Part shown: positions 39,302 through 49,276 of the stretch, piece after piece
Position numbering within the stretch: the stretch's first letter is position 1
Layout of the letters: each line of letters begins with the position of its first letter
Assembly (NCBI RefSeq): GCF_006346335.1
Contig: NZ_VDMC01000005.1
Location: 62,001-126,000 of the forward strand
Direction: 5' to 3'
DNA length: 64,000 nucleotides
From: Aequorivita sinensis
GTDB taxonomy: Bacteria; Bacteroidota; Bacteroidia; Flavobacteriales; Flavobacteriaceae
Position numbers and translations under genes: made by a program
Notes under the pieces: model-generated
The model's database searches: none
What the model saw: the letters and a program-made list of their open reading frames with translations, nothing else
Told to the model about the DNA's origin: nothing

Positions 39302-39434
39302 GTATAATTATTTGCAACTGCCATTGGGGATTTTTGGAAATATAAATAACATATTAAGCTTAAAAACAAGGTGATTTGAATTATAAAACTTCAACAATAA
39401 CTATCTATATTGTAGCTTTTATATAATTGTAAAT

Positions 39435-39471
39435 AAAAAAGCATTGCTCTAAATCTAGGCAATGCTTTTTT
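39435..39471 (-). terminator. Terminator of the malic enzyme gene
   Basis: Perfect 13-base stem (AAAAAAGCATTGC, 39435-39447, with 39459-39471) around an 11-base loop, with T-tracts in both orientations; 51 bases after the malic enzyme stop. Confidence 0.88.
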
Positions 39472-39521
39472 AATGTGTATAAACTAACTTATAGAATTAA
39501 TATAAAAATATGGAACTCTAA

Positions 39522-41804
39522 TTATAATTTACCTCGTTTCTCCTTCTGCTGGGCATCCACAACGGCAACGGCACTCATGTTTACGATTTCATCTACACTA
39601 GCTTTCATCTGTAATATATGCACTGGTTTACGCATTCCCAACATTATTGGTCCGATAGATTCAACACCGTTTAGTTCTTTTAAAAGCTTATAATTGCTGT
39701 TTGCAGAATCTAAGTTTGGAAAAATTAATGCATTCACCTTTTTTCCAGCCAATTTTGAAAATGGGAATTTCTTCTTTAATAGCTCTGCGTTCAAGGCAAA
39801 GTCTGTCTGTAGTTCTCCATCCAAAATCATATCTGGATTACTCTTGTGAATGATATCAACCGCTTCTCTAACTTTAGTTGCGTGAGGATCCTTTGAAGAA
39901 CCGAAGTTTGCATACGAAATCATCGCTATTACCGGCTCCATACCAAACATTTTGATGGTGTAATTGGTCATTCGAGCAATTTGGGCTAGCTCTTTTGCTG
40001 TAGGGTCAATATTTAAAGACGTGTCTGATATAAATATCGGACCACGTTTTGTGATCATTAAATTGGTTGTAGCAACTTTATTTACACCATCAAATTTTCC
40101 TATAGTTTCAAATACAGGTTTTACCACAAGTGGGTAAGAACGGGAGAACCCTGAAATCATCGCATCTACATCCCCTTCACTAACCATCATCCCTGCAAAG
40201 TAATTACGCTCTGTCATCAACTTTTGAGCATCGTATAGCGTAACACCTGTTCGCCTTCTCTTCATCCAGAATTTTTCGGCGTATTCATCAAATTTTTCAG
40301 GTTTTATATCACTCTTTGGATCAATAATTTCTATATCGGCATCAAACTCCAATTGCTCCATATAATCCTTAATAACATCTTTTCTTCCTAATAAAACTGG
40401 AATACCGATACCTTCTTCATATACAATTTGAGCCGCTTTTAACACGTCTAGATGATCTGCTTCTGTATATACAATACGCTTAGGTTTTAGCTTTGCTCTA
40501 TTGATTAATAAACGAATGGTTTTATTGTCACTACCCATACGTTCGTATAGTTCATCTTGATACTTCTGCCAATCGGTAATTTCGTGTGTTGCCACTCCGC
40601 TTTCCATTGCAGCTTTTGCAACTGCCGGAGGAACAGCAGTTATTAATCTAGGGTCAAAAGGTTTTGGGATTATATATTCTCTACCAAACGTAAGCTTCGT
40701 TTCCCCGTAAGCAATATTAACCTGCTCTGGCACTGGCTCTTTTGCAAGATTTGCAAGTGCTTTTACAGCTGCCATTTTCATAGCTTCGTTTATTTTTGTT
40801 GCCCGTACATCTAGTGCACCTCTAAAAATAAATGGGAAACCTAGAACATTGTTTACTTGGTTAGGATGATCACTACGTCCCGTAGCCATTATAATATCTT
40901 TTCTAGTTTTTACAGCTAAATCGTATTCAATTTCCGGGTCAGGATTAGCCATGGCAAATACAATAGGATTTGCATTCATGCTCAACAGCATTTCTGGAGT
41001 TACAATGTCTTTTACTGAAAGCCCTACAAACACATCTGCATCTTTCATAGCTTCCTCCAAGGTGTCTATTTTTCGATGAGAAGCAAATTCTGCTTTTTCG
41101 TCTGAAAGGCTTTCGCGATCATCCCTAATCACTCCCTTGCTATCCAACATTACAATATTTTCAGCCTTTGCTCCGCATGATTTGTAAAGTCGCGTACAAG
41201 AAACCGCGGCAGCACCTGCACCACTAATTACGATAACAGCATCTTCAATTTTCTTATTTGCTAATTCCAAAGCATTGAGCAATGCTGCTGCCGAAATTAT
41301 TGCTGTACCGTGCTGGTCGTCGTGCATTACAGGAATATTCAACTCTTCTTTCAACCTTCTTTCAATCTCAAAGGCTTCAGGAGCTTTTATATCCTCTAGG
41401 TTTATTCCTCCAAAAGTTGGCGCTATGTTTTTTACTGTAGCGATAAATTCTTCAATATCTTCTGTACCAATTTCAATATCAAACACATCGATGTCTGCAA
41501 AAATCTTAAACAGCAAACCTTTACCTTCCATTACAGGCTTAGACGCTTCAGGGCCAATATTGCCCAATCCTAACACCGCAGTTCCATTAGAGATAACTGC
41601 TACTAAATTCCCTTTGTTAGTATATTTATATGCGTTTTTTAAATCTTTTTCTATTTCAAGACAAGGTTCTGCAACTCCTGGCGAATATGCTAAGGAAAGA
41701 TCACGTTGTGTAGAATAACCTTTGGTTGGAACTACCTGAATTTTCCCAGGTTTTGGTTTTGCATGGTATAATAATGCTTCTCTGCGTTTGCTCTGTTTGC
41801 TCAT
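39522..41804 (-). CDS. maeB: NADP-dependent malic enzyme with phosphotransacetylase-like C-terminal domain
   Basis: A 760-residue MaeB-type enzyme that oxidatively decarboxylates malate to pyruvate with NADP in the cytoplasm. The N-terminal half holds the malic enzyme domain (AYSPGVAEPC, then VMHDDQHGTAIISAAALLNAL and the NAD(P)-fold VISGAGAAAVSC). The C-terminal half (about 430-760) is a phosphotransacetylase-like domain (VLLGRKDVI, GMMVSEGDVDAMISG), in this family usually an acetyl-CoA sensing regulatory domain. A -7 element lies about 60 bases upstream and a terminator follows, so it is likely monocistronic. Confidence 0.97.
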   Translation of the reverse strand: MSKQSKRREALLYHAKPKPGKIQVVPTKGYSTQRDLSLAYSPGVAEPCLEIEKDLKNAYKYTNKGNLVAVISNGTAVLGLGNIGPEASKPVMEGKGLLFKIFADIDVFDIEIGTEDIEEFIATVKNIAPTFGGINLEDIKAPEAFEIERRLKEELNIPVMHDDQHGTAIISAAALLNALELANKKIEDAVIVISGAGAAAVSCTRLYKSCGAKAENIVMLDSKGVIRDDRESLSDEKAEFASHRKIDTLEEAMKDADVFVGLSVKDIVTPEMLLSMNANPIVFAMANPDPEIEYDLAVKTRKDIIMATGRSDHPNQVNNVLGFPFIFRGALDVRATKINEAMKMAAVKALANLAKEPVPEQVNIAYGETKLTFGREYIIPKPFDPRLITAVPPAVAKAAMESGVATHEITDWQKYQDELYERMGSDNKTIRLLINRAKLKPKRIVYTEADHLDVLKAAQIVYEEGIGIPVLLGRKDVIKDYMEQLEFDADIEIIDPKSDIKPEKFDEYAEKFWMKRRRTGVTLYDAQKLMTERNYFAGMMVSEGDVDAMISGFSRSYPLVVKPVFETIGKFDGVNKVATTNLMITKRGPIFISDTSLNIDPTAKELAQIARMTNYTIKMFGMEPVIAMISYANFGSSKDPHATKVREAVDIIHKSNPDMILDGELQTDFALNAELLKKKFPFSKLAGKKVNALIFPNLDSANSNYKLLKELNGVESIGPIMLGMRKPVHILQMKASVDEIVNMSAVAVVDAQQKEKRGKL

Positions 41805-41863
41805 ATTTCTTTACAACATTTATTTATAAAAATCACCAATCAATAAATCTAGTGATGATACTC

Positions 41864-41871
41864 CAAAGGTA
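41864..41871 (-). promoter_or_regulatory. -7 promoter element of the malic enzyme gene
   Basis: Minus strand TACCTTTG, exact TAnnTTTG match, 59 bases before the ATG. No clear -33 TTG. Confidence 0.45.
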
Positions 41872-41973
41872 CGAGTTTTGAAATAATCCGTAGCATGAAT
41901 AGCTTCTCGGTTTTTAATATGAATATTTAGAAATGTTTAAAATTTTAAAGCAAAGAAAATGCTTAGCTTTCAA

Positions 41974-41981
41974 TACTTTTG
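41974..41981 (+). promoter_or_regulatory. -7 promoter element for the POTRA/barrel protein gene
   Basis: TACTTTTG, exact TAnnTTTG match, 19 bases before the GTG start at 42001. It supports the GTG start. Confidence 0.45.
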
Positions 41982-42000
41982 AAAAGAATTAATCTTAAAG

Positions 42001-43875
42001 GTGAAATTGAAAAAGCTTTTATTTCTCATATTACTATTTTATACATCCTCCCAACTTTCCGCTCAAAACAAACAGACGGAAAAGGATAGTACTGGGATTT
42101 ATCAAGAAATAGAGTCGTATTCTAAAAAGAGTAAGTTTACAAAAATGGTTCATCGGTGGCTATTTAGATCTACTGCTAATAAATCTAAGGTGGAACCTAC
42201 CCATAAAAAGAACCCTAATTATAAAAAACACGAAGGAAAAATAATCCGTAAAATAATAATCAACACTAAAGATCCTTTTGGGTATTCTATAAATGATAGT
42301 ACTCAAACTGCAAATAGTTGGCTAGAGAAAACTGGAAACAATCTACATATTAAATCTAAACCTTTAGCTATTCATAATTTCTTGCTTCTAAAAGAAAAGA
42401 AACCTTTAGACACCTTATTGCTTTTAGAAAGTGAGCGTTTGCTTCGTTCACAAAACTACATTCGTGAGGTTAAGATTGAAACCCAGGAAATCCCTAATTC
42501 CAAAGATTCTGTAGACGTAGTTATTACCGCGCTGGATTCGTGGAGTTTAACACCTAAGGTTCAGCTTTCTAGTTCTCAGACGAAATTCAAACTAAAAGAG
42601 CGGAACATTCTTGGTACAGGGCATCAGTTAAGACTAGAATTTTCAAATAGATTGGATGATGGAAGAGACGCCTACAAAGCAAGTTATAGCGTTCCAAACT
42701 TCTTGAATACTTTCATAAGTGCTGATGGAAGGTATTCTATTGATTACGAAGGTTATTTTGAAAAAACCCTAGCACTCGACCGCATATTCTACTCACCATT
42801 AACCCGTTGGGCGGGAGGAGTATTTTTACAAGAACGCTTTTTAGGAAGAGAACTAAAAAACGACACCGCAGGCTACGCAATAAAAAACATGAAATTTATT
42901 GCCCAAGATTACTGGGGCGGACATTCATTTCGGCTATTTGAAGGTAATTCCGAAAGAGAACGAACAACAAACCTTATTTTAAGTGCGCGTGCTTTACTAG
43001 TAGATTATAGAGATATCCCTCCTATTGAATACGATAGCATCCGATTCTTTTCCGATGAAAAATTTTATTTAGCAAGTATAGGAGTAGCCTCTAGACAATT
43101 CGTGAAAGACAATTATATTTTTAAAGATGGGATTACCGAAGATGTTCCGGTAGGCGTAGTCTATTCAATTACTGGGGGGATTCAGAATAAAAACAATAAA
43201 AACAGACCTTATCTTGGAGCGAAAATAGCCTATGGAAATTATTTTAAGTTTGGGTTTTTAAGCACCAATTTTGAACTTGGAACATTCTTTAACGATGCGC
43301 ATACGCAGCAAACTGTATTCAATTTTGAAGCCACCTATTTTTCGCACCTCCTACAACTTGGTGACAAATGGAAAATGAGACAGTTTGTAAAACCTCAATT
43401 TGTAATAGGAATGAACCGTCTAGAATCTGAAGTGGATAGGCTAAGCCTAAATGAGCGAGGTTATTTTAATGGAGCATATGGTAACCTTTATTCCAATTAT
43501 AGAAATGGAGCCATTCACGGCTTCGACGCCTCAATTGTAGGAACTCAAAAATATGTTCTTGCCTTGCAAACCCAATTTTACTCACCTTGGGAGCTCTTAG
43601 GTTTTAGATTTAATCCATTCGTGAATGTTACCCTAGGAATGCTTGCGGAAAGTAATAGAAGTTGGAAACGAAATCCTATATACTCTTCGTTTGGACTAGG
43701 GTTTATTATCAGAAATGACTATTTGGTTTTTAGTTCTTTTCAGTTGTCATTTGCATATTACCCTCAAATTCCTGGACAAGGAAAAAATATCTTTAAATCT
43801 AATGCTTTTGAAAGTGAAGACTTTGGCTTCCAAAACTTCCAAATTGGGAAACCTAGAACTGTAATCTATAATTAA
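42001..43875 (+). CDS. Outer-membrane protein with POTRA-like region and beta barrel
   Basis: A 624-residue product from a GTG start that gives a clean signal peptide (KKLLFLILLFYTSSQLSAQ). Residues about 80-190 resemble a POTRA domain (IIRKIIINTKDPFGYS, then ESERLLRSQNYIREVKIETQ), and the remainder is barrel-like with many aromatic ends (NVTLGMLAESNRSW, YLVFSSFQLSFAYYPQIPG). This is the layout of Omp85/TamA-like proteins, but the usual five POTRAs and the VRGF/Y motif of Omp85 were not seen, so the family is uncertain. It stands alone between minus-strand blocks. Confidence 0.75.
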   Translation: MKLKKLLFLILLFYTSSQLSAQNKQTEKDSTGIYQEIESYSKKSKFTKMVHRWLFRSTANKSKVEPTHKKNPNYKKHEGKIIRKIIINTKDPFGYSINDSTQTANSWLEKTGNNLHIKSKPLAIHNFLLLKEKKPLDTLLLLESERLLRSQNYIREVKIETQEIPNSKDSVDVVITALDSWSLTPKVQLSSSQTKFKLKERNILGTGHQLRLEFSNRLDDGRDAYKASYSVPNFLNTFISADGRYSIDYEGYFEKTLALDRIFYSPLTRWAGGVFLQERFLGRELKNDTAGYAIKNMKFIAQDYWGGHSFRLFEGNSERERTTNLILSARALLVDYRDIPPIEYDSIRFFSDEKFYLASIGVASRQFVKDNYIFKDGITEDVPVGVVYSITGGIQNKNNKNRPYLGAKIAYGNYFKFGFLSTNFELGTFFNDAHTQQTVFNFEATYFSHLLQLGDKWKMRQFVKPQFVIGMNRLESEVDRLSLNERGYFNGAYGNLYSNYRNGAIHGFDASIVGTQKYVLALQTQFYSPWELLGFRFNPFVNVTLGMLAESNRSWKRNPIYSSFGLGFIIRNDYLVFSSFQLSFAYYPQIPGQGKNIFKSNAFESEDFGFQNFQIGKPRTVIYN

Positions 43876-43904
43876 CCTTCAACTTCTTTATTCTGAAGCA
43901 GAAA

Positions 43905-44831
43905 TCAATCTTTTAAAAATTGAATGTTTCTTGTGAGTCCGGTGTACTTTGTTCGCTTTACTGCACTCTTTTTAAATATTTCACGAAAAACGTCTTCGGT
44001 GATTTCCTCCCAATCTTTTTTCGTCATAGAAAGTAATTCAGGATGAGGATTAAAAAGCGGTTCGTTATGTGGTTTACTGAAACGATTCCAAGGGCAAACA
44101 TCTTGACAAATGTCACAGCCAAACATCCAATCTTGAAATTTTCCTTTTTCTGAAATAGGAATTTCGTTTTTTAATTCGATAGTGAAATATGAAATGCATT
44201 TGCTTCCATCTACAACCCTATCTGCTACAATAGCATTTGTAGGGCAAGCATCGATACAAGCTGTACAGGTGCCGCAATGGTCTGTAACGGGATTATCGTA
44301 TTCTAAGTCGAGATCGACGATTAACTCGGCAATAAAATAAAATGACCCAGATTGTTTGGTGAGCAAGTTACTGTGTTTTCCTATCCACCCTAATCCACTT
44401 TTTGCAGCCCATGCTTTATCTAATACTGGAGCAGAATCGACGAAGGCTCTTCCATTCACTTCACCAATTTCTTCCGATATAAAGTGCATTAGTTCTTTTA
44501 GCTTATCCTTTATAATAAAATGATAGTCGGTGCCGTAGGCATATTTAGAAATTTTATATGAATCATTGTTTTGAATTTGAGTAGGGTAATAATTTAGCAA
44601 TAATGAAATCACACTTTTAGAACCAGGCACTAGAACTGTTGGGTCTAGTCTTTTATCAAAATGGTTTTCCATATATCCCATTTCGCCATTCATATTATTT
44701 TTTAGCCATTTTTCTAATCGAGGCGCTTCTTCTTCAAGAAAAGCTGCTTTGCTTATACCACAAGAAAGGAACCCCAAGCGTTTTGCTTCGGATTTTATTA
44801 ATTGCGAATATTTTGCTGCATTTTCAATCAA
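43905..44831 (-). CDS. queG: Epoxyqueuosine reductase QueG
   Basis: A 308-residue enzyme with the queG signature ([20 protein letters not shown]) and two 4Fe-4S clusters: [16 protein letters not shown] and [10 protein letters not shown]. It is cobalamin-dependent and reduces epoxyqueuosine to queuosine in tRNA with GUN anticodons. The C-terminal HEAT repeats of longer QueG proteins are missing, as in many short bacterial forms. The gene starts 3 bases after the P450 stop, in the run ruvB-P450-queG. Confidence 0.96.
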   Translation of the reverse strand: MIENAAKYSQLIKSEAKRLGFLSCGISKAAFLEEEAPRLEKWLKNNMNGEMGYMENHFDKRLDPTVLVPGSKSVISLLLNYYPTQIQNNDSYKISKYAYGTDYHFIIKDKLKELMHFISEEIGEVNGRAFVDSAPVLDKAWAAKSGLGWIGKHSNLLTKQSGSFYFIAELIVDLDLEYDNPVTDHCGTCTACIDACPTNAIVADRVVDGSKCISYFTIELKNEIPISEKGKFQDWMFGCDICQDVCPWNRFSKPHNEPLFNPHPELLSMTKKDWEEITEDVFREIFKKSAVKRTKYTGLTRNIQFLKD

Positions 44832-44834
44832 AAC

Positions 44835-46166
44835 TTATCTTAAATAAAACTCCAAAATTGCATTTTTTGGTTTTAAGGTTATTAGTGGTTTTATTTCTAT
44901 TGGTGAATTCTTTTCAGAAATCTTATATGTTTTTACAATTTCTGCAATCGCTAGTATCATTTCATACATTGCAAAGTTATTACCAATACACATTCTTGGG
45001 CCAGCGCCAAAAGGAAAATAGTGCCCCGAATACTCTTTAGCGTTCACATCGGAAAACCGTTCTGGCCTAAATTTCTCAGGCTCATCCCAGTTTTTTGGGT
45101 CGGTATGAATCTCTAACAATGAAAATAATAAACTTGAATTTTTCGGAATAAACATCCCTTCAAAAGTATCGTCTTCAATATTCACTCTATCTATAAAATA
45201 TGCCGGAGGGTAAAGACGAAGTGATTCTTCTATTACATTCTTGGTATACGAACAGTTTTTAATGAAGTCCATTAAGCCTGTCGAATTCTCGGATGCGGCA
45301 GTTATTTCGGCATAAATCTTATCTTGTACTTGAGGGTTTCGAGCTAATAATTCACAAGTAAATGTAAGTGCATTTGAAGTTGTTTCGTGACCAGCAGTAA
45401 ACAATATTAAAATTTCATCTATCAACTGCTTATCGTCCATTCCACTTCCATCTTCGTATCTAGCGTCTAAAAGCATATCTAGTAAGTCATCCTCACGAAC
45501 ACCCGATTGTCTCCTTTCATTTACAAGTCTCTTAAGAATGTTTCTCGCTTCTTTAGTTTCAGCAAGATGTTTAGAAAGTTCGCCGCTCAACTTAAACCAC
45601 CAGCCCAAGTACGGCATACGCAATTCCTTTACCAGCATGTGTTGAGCAGATTCGGTGATATGTTGAAGCCTTTTTATTTCTCGACTGTCAACGGCACTAC
45701 TAAAAAGAGATTTTACTACCGTTTGAAAAGCGAGGTCGTTGAAAACAGGAAAGATATCTTTCGCTTTAGCCGTTTCAATTTTGGAAAGTTCAATTTCAAT
45801 TGCACTTTGAATAGCGTCTAGTAAATTAACCAACTGTTTTTTATGAAAAGCAGGTTGAATTAGTTTACGTTGTTTTTGCCAAAACTCTCCTTCTGAAGTA
45901 AGAAGTCCGTTACCTACATACTTAACAAGATCTCGAGTTTGTATGGGAGATTTTTTATAATTCTTATGGTTTTTCTGAAGTGCATATTGTGCTAAGCCAG
46001 CATCACGAGAAAAAATCACAGATTTTCCAAACCCGAGCTTCAACCGAAATGTGTCCCCCTTATTTTCAAAATTACTATGATGAAATGGCAGAGGGTTTTT
46101 TAAAATCTGAGTGGAGTGAATCAGAAATCGGAAGGCAGAAACCGATGGGATTTTCTTTACTTCCAT
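44835..46166 (-). CDS. Cytochrome P450
   Basis: A 443-residue P450: I-helix oxygen-activation motif FTAGHETTSNAL, ExxR in VIEESLRLYPPAY, the PERF element (KFRPERFSD) and the heme ligand loop YFPFGAGPRMCIG. It has no N-terminal membrane anchor and no fused reductase, so it is a soluble class needing separate ferredoxin or flavodoxin partners, not present here. The sequence style resembles bacterial CYP4/CYP102-like fatty acid or terpene hydroxylases, but the substrate is unknown. It lies between ruvB (8 bases) and queG (3 bases). Confidence 0.97.
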   Translation of the reverse strand: MEVKKIPSVSAFRFLIHSTQILKNPLPFHHSNFENKGDTFRLKLGFGKSVIFSRDAGLAQYALQKNHKNYKKSPIQTRDLVKYVGNGLLTSEGEFWQKQRKLIQPAFHKKQLVNLLDAIQSAIEIELSKIETAKAKDIFPVFNDLAFQTVVKSLFSSAVDSREIKRLQHITESAQHMLVKELRMPYLGWWFKLSGELSKHLAETKEARNILKRLVNERRQSGVREDDLLDMLLDARYEDGSGMDDKQLIDEILILFTAGHETTSNALTFTCELLARNPQVQDKIYAEITAASENSTGLMDFIKNCSYTKNVIEESLRLYPPAYFIDRVNIEDDTFEGMFIPKNSSLLFSLLEIHTDPKNWDEPEKFRPERFSDVNAKEYSGHYFPFGAGPRMCIGNNFAMYEMILAIAEIVKTYKISEKNSPIEIKPLITLKPKNAILEFYLR

Positions 46167-46174
46167 AGCACAAA

Positions 46175-47197
46175 TTAAAACAATTCACTTTGAGTTGAAC
46201 CTCTATTCTTGCCAAGATGCTTATAAGCCGCCTCAGTAACTTCCCTTCCCCTTGGAGTTCTCATAATAAACCCTTGTTGAATTAAGAAAGGTTCGTATAC
46301 TTCTTCTATGGTTTCAGGACTTTCGGAAACAGCGGTTGCAATAGTTGTAATTCCAACAGGTCCGCCTTTAAACTTTTCGATTATTGTAGAAAGAATTTTA
46401 TTGTCCATTTCATCTAAACCGAAGGCATCTACATTCAAGGCGTTTAATCCAAACCTTGCTATTTCAATATCAATTTTTCCATTTCCTTTTATCTGAGCAA
46501 AATCTCTAATTCTACGTAAAAGAGCATTTGCAATACGAGGTGTACCACGGCTGCGTCCTGCTATTTCTATAGCAGCTTCCATAGCGATAGGCACATTTAA
46601 AATACTTGCACTACGCTGTATTATTGTAGTTAACAATTCGGTAGAATAGTATTGAAGTCTGGAAGAAATTCCAAAACGTGCACGCATAGGCGCTGTAAGT
46701 AAACCTGAACGGGTTGTTGCACCTACTAGCGTAAAGGGATTTAAATTAATTTGAACCGAGCGCGCATTAGGCCCAGATTCAATCATTATATCAATCTTAT
46801 AGTCTTCCATTGCTGAATAAAGATATTCTTCAACAATGGGGCTTAAACGATGTATCTCGTCAATAAAAAGTACATCCCGTTCATCCAAATTGGTGAGTAA
46901 TCCAGCAAGGTCACCCGGTTTGTCTAATACAGGACCAGAAGTTACTCTAATATTAACGTCGAGCTCATTTGCAAGAATGTGTGCTAATGTTGTTTTACCT
47001 AATCCTGGAGGCCCGTGAAATAGCGTATGATCTAAAGCTTCACCTCTTTGATTTGCAGCTTGCACAAAAATTTGAAGATTTTCCAGTGCTTGATCTTGTC
47101 CTGTAAAGTCTTCAAAGCTTAATGGACGTAGTTGTTTCTCAATATCCAATTCCTGTGGGGATAAATTTTCGCCGGTGGGATCAAGGTTTTCATTCAT
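46175..47197 (-). CDS. ruvB: Holliday junction helicase RuvB
   Basis: A 340-residue AAA+ helicase with Walker [12 protein letters not shown], Walker [13 protein letters not shown], sensor [18 protein letters not shown] and the arginine-finger/winged-helix end [20 protein letters not shown]. It drives branch migration together with RuvA. It is the first gene of a three-gene run with P450 and queG. A -7-like TATATTTG lies only 5 bases before its ATG, which would leave almost no leader. Confidence 0.98.
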   Translation of the reverse strand: MNENLDPTGENLSPQELDIEKQLRPLSFEDFTGQDQALENLQIFVQAANQRGEALDHTLFHGPPGLGKTTLAHILANELDVNIRVTSGPVLDKPGDLAGLLTNLDERDVLFIDEIHRLSPIVEEYLYSAMEDYKIDIMIESGPNARSVQINLNPFTLVGATTRSGLLTAPMRARFGISSRLQYYSTELLTTIIQRSASILNVPIAMEAAIEIAGRSRGTPRIANALLRRIRDFAQIKGNGKIDIEIARFGLNALNVDAFGLDEMDNKILSTIIEKFKGGPVGITTIATAVSESPETIEEVYEPFLIQQGFIMRTPRGREVTEAAYKHLGKNRGSTQSELF

Positions 47198-47201
47198 AAA
47201 A

Positions 47202-47209
47202 CAAATATA
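47202..47209 (-). promoter_or_regulatory. -7-like element at the ruvB start
   Basis: Minus strand TATATTTG matches TAnnTTTG exactly, but it ends 5 bases before the ruvB ATG, so transcription would start at or near the start codon. It may be a leaderless promoter or a chance match in AT-rich DNA. Confidence 0.25.
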
Positions 47210-47273
47210 AGGAATCGGCAGATAGGAAGTGTAATTGTAATAACTGTAGAAATAAGAAAAAGCAGAAAAAACA

Positions 47274-47301
47274 ACAAGCCGTGCTTTTTAGCACGGCTTG
47301 T
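47274..47301 (-). terminator. Terminator of the alternative complex III/oxidase operon
   Basis: Stem ACAAGCCGTGC (47274-47284) with GCACGGCTTGT (47291-47301), closed by a T-A pair around a TTTT loop, followed by a T run in the minus direction. It lies 117 bases after the subunit I stop. Confidence 0.9.
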
Positions 47302-47417
47302 CAAATAACTTGTAGTCTCCTCACTTCCTACTCATTATTATCTATTCAAAGATAACATGGTTTAAACTACTAGGAAATACGTGTTACTACTAATATTTTG
47401 CGTTAAACAGAGATTAA

Positions 47418-49247
47418 TTAGTGTTCTAATTCATCCTCATTGTCCTGTAATGGCACGTTTTGAGGAACATAATCTTGACCAGCAATTACGTAATCTGTTT
47501 CGTCTTTATTAAGTTTACTATAATCGTAAGCCCAACGGTACACATGTGGTATTGGACCAGCCCAGTTTCCATGGATGTGTTTTTGTTCGGCTGTCCATTC
47601 TAATGTTGTAGAATTCCAAGGGTTTTTTGGACCTATCTTTCCGTAGAACATAGAGTGGAAGAAGTTGTAAAGGAATACTACTTGTACTGCAATCGTCATA
47701 ATTGCAAATAGCGTCATAACAACATTAATATCATGTAAGTCATCAAAATATGGGAAACTTGTGTTGTTGTAGTATCTACGGGGTAGACCTGCTAAACCAA
47801 CAAAGTGCATTGGGAAGAAAATCCCGTAAGCTCCAATTGCTGTTACCCAGAAGTGGATGTATCCTAATTTTTTATTCATCATACGTCCTTCAAACATTTT
47901 AGGGAACCAGTGGTAAACCCCAGCAAGAAGTCCATAAAGCGCTGAAATACCCATCACTAAGTGGAAGTGAGCTACAACGAAATAAGTATCGTGAACGTTA
48001 ATATCTAATGCACTATCTCCAACGATAATACCAGTAAGACCACCAGTAATGAAAGTAGAAACAAAACCGATACTCCATAGCATAGCTACGTTCATCTGTA
48101 AGTTACCTTTCCATAAAGTTGTAATCCAGTTAAATGCTTTTACAGCAGATGGAATTGCAATAAGTAATGTGGTAAAAGTAAACACAGAACCTAAGAATGG
48201 ATTCATCCCTGAAACGAACATATGGTGACCCCATACAATTGTTGAAAGGAATGCAATTGCAAGGATAGACGCAACCATGGCACGGTAACCGAAAATTGGC
48301 TTACGAGCATTTGTAGCCATAATTTCAGATACAATACCCATTGCAGGTAGAATTACAATATATACTTCAGGGTGTCCAAGGAACCAGAATAAGTGTTCAA
48401 ACAATACTGGAGAACCTCCTTGGTGATGCAATACTTCACCCGCAATATAAATATCTGATAAGAAGAAAGAAGTACCAAAGCTTCTATCCATGATAAGCAT
48501 TAAAGCAGCTGAAAATAATACTGGGAAGGCAACTACACCAATAATAGCAGTTACAAAGAATGCCCAAATTGTTAAAGGAAGACGCGTCATGGACATTCCT
48601 TTAGTACGCATATTTAATGTTGTAACGATATAGTTAAGCGAACCTAACAATGACGATGCAATAAATATTGCAATAGAAATCAACCATAATGTCATACCTG
48701 CTCCAGAACCTGGAATAGATTGAGGCAAAGCACTAAGTGGAGGATAAATTGTCCAACCTGCTGATGCCGGTCCTGCTTCAACAAATAATGAGAAAACCAT
48801 TATAGCACTAGAAATAAAGAACAACCAATAAGAAACCATGTTTAGGAATCCTGAGGCCATATCTCTTGCACCAATCTGTAAAGGAATTAATAGGTTACTA
48901 AAAGTACCACTCAATCCAGCCGTAAGTACGAAGAATACCATTATAGTACCGTGAATCGTAACTAATGCAAGGTAAACACTAGGATCCATAACTCCATCTG
49001 GAGCCCATTTCCCTAGTAACATTTCAAAAATTGTAAAACTTTGGTCTGGCCATGCTAGTTGTATTCTAAACAATAATGACATTAGAATACCAATAGTCCC
49101 CATAAACAAACCTGTAATTAGGTATTGCTTAGAGATCATTTTATGATCTTGGCTAAAGATATATTTAGTTACAAATGTTTCTTTATGATGATGCCCATGA
49201 TCTTCGTGATGATCTTCTATTGCGTGAGCCTGTGCGTGTGCTGACAT
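47418..49247 (-). CDS. ctaD: Cytochrome c oxidase subunit I
   Basis: A 609-residue, roughly 12-helix heme-copper oxidase subunit. The CuB/heme residues lie in FWFLGHPEVYIVILPAMGIV, VWGHHMFVSGM and HFHLVMGISALYG, and the N-terminus is His-rich (HEDHGHHHKE). It holds heme a, heme a3 and CuB and pumps protons across the inner membrane. It is the last gene of the operon ActA to ActF, subunit II, subunit I. Subunits III and IV and heme O synthase are at 22650-25634. Confidence 0.97.
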   Translation of the reverse strand: MSAHAQAHAIEDHHEDHGHHHKETFVTKYIFSQDHKMISKQYLITGLFMGTIGILMSLLFRIQLAWPDQSFTIFEMLLGKWAPDGVMDPSVYLALVTIHGTIMVFFVLTAGLSGTFSNLLIPLQIGARDMASGFLNMVSYWLFFISSAIMVFSLFVEAGPASAGWTIYPPLSALPQSIPGSGAGMTLWLISIAIFIASSLLGSLNYIVTTLNMRTKGMSMTRLPLTIWAFFVTAIIGVVAFPVLFSAALMLIMDRSFGTSFFLSDIYIAGEVLHHQGGSPVLFEHLFWFLGHPEVYIVILPAMGIVSEIMATNARKPIFGYRAMVASILAIAFLSTIVWGHHMFVSGMNPFLGSVFTFTTLLIAIPSAVKAFNWITTLWKGNLQMNVAMLWSIGFVSTFITGGLTGIIVGDSALDINVHDTYFVVAHFHLVMGISALYGLLAGVYHWFPKMFEGRMMNKKLGYIHFWVTAIGAYGIFFPMHFVGLAGLPRRYYNNTSFPYFDDLHDINVVMTLFAIMTIAVQVVFLYNFFHSMFYGKIGPKNPWNSTTLEWTAEQKHIHGNWAGPIPHVYRWAYDYSKLNKDETDYVIAGQDYVPQNVPLQDNEDELEH

Positions 49248-49276
49248 ATCTTTTTAAGCTAAATTTTCTATTAATA

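Noticed and set aside
41275-41718. 147-codon open frame on the plus strand
   Set aside because: It lies wholly antisense to the conserved malic enzyme gene; its composition is that of a reverse frame of a conserved domain, with no start signal.
44639-45040. 133-codon plus-strand frame crossing the queG/P450 junction
   Set aside because: Antisense to two well-identified genes; the Leu/Phe-rich product reflects antisense codons of Lys/Glu-rich proteins.
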